A stretch of DNA of 64,000 bases from Tetranychus cinnabarinus (Eukaryota; Arthropoda; Arachnida; Trombidiformes; Tetranychidae). Of the stretch, positions 61,639 to 64,000 are shown in pieces. Made by a program: the position numbers and the translations under genes. Location of the stretch: assembly GCA_022266195.1 (NCBI GenBank), contig WHVY01000002.1, positions 7,145,001-7,209,000 on the forward strand. The letters are read 5' to 3'. A model generated the notes under the pieces. It ran no database searches. It was not told the DNA's origin and was given only the letters and a program-made list of their open reading frames with translations. The number at the start of each line of letters is the position of its first letter. Position 1 is the first letter of the stretch.

Positions 61639-64000
61639 GTCACATCAATTGCCAAAAAAAGTAATAAACATGAAAATAGAGTCCAAATTTTAGCCACTAA
61701 ATATCATCCTGATAGAGTATTTGGTTCCATCAATAATTCACCTTCATTCTCTTCACCATCATCTTTTATTGAGAATTCAAATCCCGTTTCACTCACAATA
61801 GCAATGAAATTGCAGCCTAAAAGACGTTATCGGAAATTGAAGTTACCTGGTGTTGAAGGAGGATCAGATGATGTAACTAATCCAATTATATTGCCAAGTC
61901 ATCAAGTTAATAGTGCAGTTGGTCTTCTTTTAAAACGAACTGGTCATATAAATGAGATACCATCGTCTCGAACACGAAAACCAAAATATCGAGTTAGCAG
62001 CATATCAGTTCCATCATCTAAAGGTACTAATAGGCAGCAATCAGCTTTGGCAAAGTTTGAAATTCGTAAACAAAAGACTGGTCTTCAATCCAAACCAACA
62101 GAACCTACATTACTTCCGATTAAATTAACAAGTGAAAAACCGCCAACTCCAGGAAGCTTCCACTCTAGTAATAAAAGAAAGGTTAAACTAGACAAAAAAA
62201 GTATGAGTTTGGTTGGTTCATTGATTACTGCTCCTCCGTCAGATAAATCAAAACTTACCATTCCTAAACCAATAATTGATTGGTCAGATCGTCGACATAT
62301 TCAACCTAACCGTCCGGCTTCATCTATGGCAACTAATAGACTTAAATCGGCTGCTGGAAATGATGAAATTCCCAGTTCATCTAAAAAAAGAGAGTTTTTG
62401 TACACTGGTAAAGTAAGGTCAACAACTCCATTAAGTATTCAATTTGAAACCAATAAGCCAAGTTATAACCACAAAATCAACTTAATTAAGGAACAAAATA
62501 TTCCACCAGTCAATGCAGTGAAAAATCTTGGTAATCTTGGGACTGTTTTACTGGCTTCTGGTCAATTAGGTCAGATAAATAAATCCAAAATAACCAGAAT
62601 TCCCTTAGAGCCATTAGATTATGAAACAGAGCTTGATAAAAATCATTCGGATAATGGAATGGATAAACATAAGCAACCGAGCCCATATGAAATGTCACCT
62701 TTTGCTTATATTGAAGCAGTTAGTGAAAATGTTGAAAATAATTCAGATTCTCATCCTTATTATGCTCGAACATCAGCAAACCAAATGATACAAACTGAAA
62801 AACCGATTTCAAAGCCAAATGAAAACATTTATGTCACTCCTTCAACATCAACTGATTATTCTGGTTACAAAAGAAGAAATGGTATAAAAAATCATGATAT
62901 TCAAACTAAACATGAACTTCCACATAAATCAGTATCAAGTTCAAATGAAAACAGACGAAATAGCCAAATTAAATACGATTATGGTCATTTTGGTGAAAGA
63001 ATGGTTCCCTTAAGATCATCTGACATTAAAAGGACGACTACAACTACAACTACAACCACAACCACGACAACAACTGAACCACCTATTACAGCTGCAACAA
63101 ATCAACCAACAGAGCCTTCAAATGTTTATTTCGATGATAATGTAACGCCAAATTCAAATGAAGCTCTTGATTCAGAACTAGAAACAGTTAAAGAAAATGA
63201 CATTGATGGAAAGGTAACTAGTTCTACTGCTGACCCATTAATTGAAGGCAGTTTGATTTCTGGAAGCACAGCTAATCCGTGGTCTTGGGATGATACAGCG
63301 TCAGAGAATGATGGACTTTTAGTTTCTCCTTTGTTTGCATCTTCCAATGATGACGATGATCCCAATCATGAAATCCAAAGAAATCAACAATCACATCACG
63401 AAACTACGACTGCCAACTATTATGCTGCAGAGCAACCAATTGAAGACAATAACCAGGCAAACAGTGCTAATGAACGAACAGCTTTCACCAAGTCACCCGA
63501 TTCTGGTGATTCAAATGGTCGTGACACAACTAGATACTATTTTCCTTTTGAATTGAAATACTTAGCTGAGCTTTGTAAAAATAATAGTGCCTTTGGATTA
63601 AGCAGTTTTTCATCTACAACCACATCAACTAGTACTACAACACCAATGCCTACCACTGAGCCGGTTGAAGAGTTAACATTAGAAAAGTCTCAGGTTGATC
63701 AAGCCACGTTAAGTTATGGAGATAGACCTTTTGCTATCGGCTCTATTAGAGGTCAAAAGAGTGGTTACAACATGAAGAAAGTAGCATATCAATATAAACA
63801 ATGGGGTGATCAGTGGATGAGAACTACACAATCAGACGCAGCTCCTCGAAATGAACGTAGACAAAGAAAACTTACGTCTCCACCTTTAAATAAATCTAAA
63901 CCTCAAACGACTACTACAATTGCATCAGACGACGATTATTTTTTTGAACTTTCAACACTTAAACCTACGACAGAAGAGTCAAGAGTTATTAAAAATGAAG
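61639..64000 (+). CDS. Long Thr/Ser/Asn-rich extracellular-type protein, 3' partial
   Basis: From acceptor TTTTCCTTTAG a single open frame runs 787 codons to the window end without a stop, starting VTSIAKKSNKHENRVQIL. The product is polar and low in complexity, with basic patches (KLQPKRRYRKLKLPG), a run of 13 threonines (TTTTTTTTTTTTTEPP) at about residue 467, a second Thr-rich block (SSTTTSTSTTTPMPTTEP) and acidic stretches. Few cysteines are present and I see no known domain. With the upstream signal-peptide exon this suggests a secreted mucin-like or matrix/cuticle-associated protein. The Thr blocks are likely O-glycosylated (inference). The remainder lies beyond the window. Confidence 0.7.

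Overview
The window is eukaryotic, AT-rich and intron-rich, and most likely from an arthropod. The main host gene, read on the + strand, encodes an NMDA-type glutamate receptor subunit of the GluN2 class. It closely resembles arthropod NMDAR2 in the pore, the M3 segment and the region between S2 and M4. A chelicerate or mite is a guess from composition, not shown by the sequence.

Layout. 1-5560: non-coding, with upstream receptor exons probably outside the window. 5561-47092: twelve receptor exons whose splice phases all agree; joined they give 2709 nt, or 902 codons plus stop. The intron at 7091-17743 holds a small antisense two-exon gene (10754-11391). The intron at 17871-21956 holds a fold-back-like repeat element (about 18765-20640) with three tandem copies of a roughly 370-bp unit. 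The intron between the M1 exon and the pore/M3 exon holds a complete Polinton/Maverick element (28230-43027, 14,798 bp) flanked by the 6-bp target duplication TATACA. 47093-51075: 3' UTR and spacer. 51076 to the window end: a second + strand gene with a signal-peptide exon, a 10-kb intron, a short exon and a long Thr/Ser-rich exon that runs off the window.

The Polinton is the most interesting part. All its genes lie on the - strand and none shows a stop or frameshift. From right to left they are: protein-primed family B DNA polymerase, a NADAR-family protein, packaging ATPase, two small basic proteins, retroviral-type integrase with chromodomain, a two-helix membrane protein, penton-like minor capsid protein, a minor virion protein, double-jelly-roll major capsid protein, adenain-like protease, an unknown protein, a basic coiled-coil protein, a TATA-binding-protein-like protein and a proline-rich acidic protein. 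The replication, integration and virion modules are standard for Polintons/adintoviruses. The TBP-like and NADAR genes are cargo I do not associate with Polintons. TATA-box motifs sit upstream of three genes: the coiled-coil/TBP pair, the ATPase block and the NADAR gene. Two of these share the same 10-mer, GTATAAATAG. This suggests an element that supplies part of its own transcription machinery, plus an ADP-ribose or nucleotide-processing enzyme of unknown purpose.
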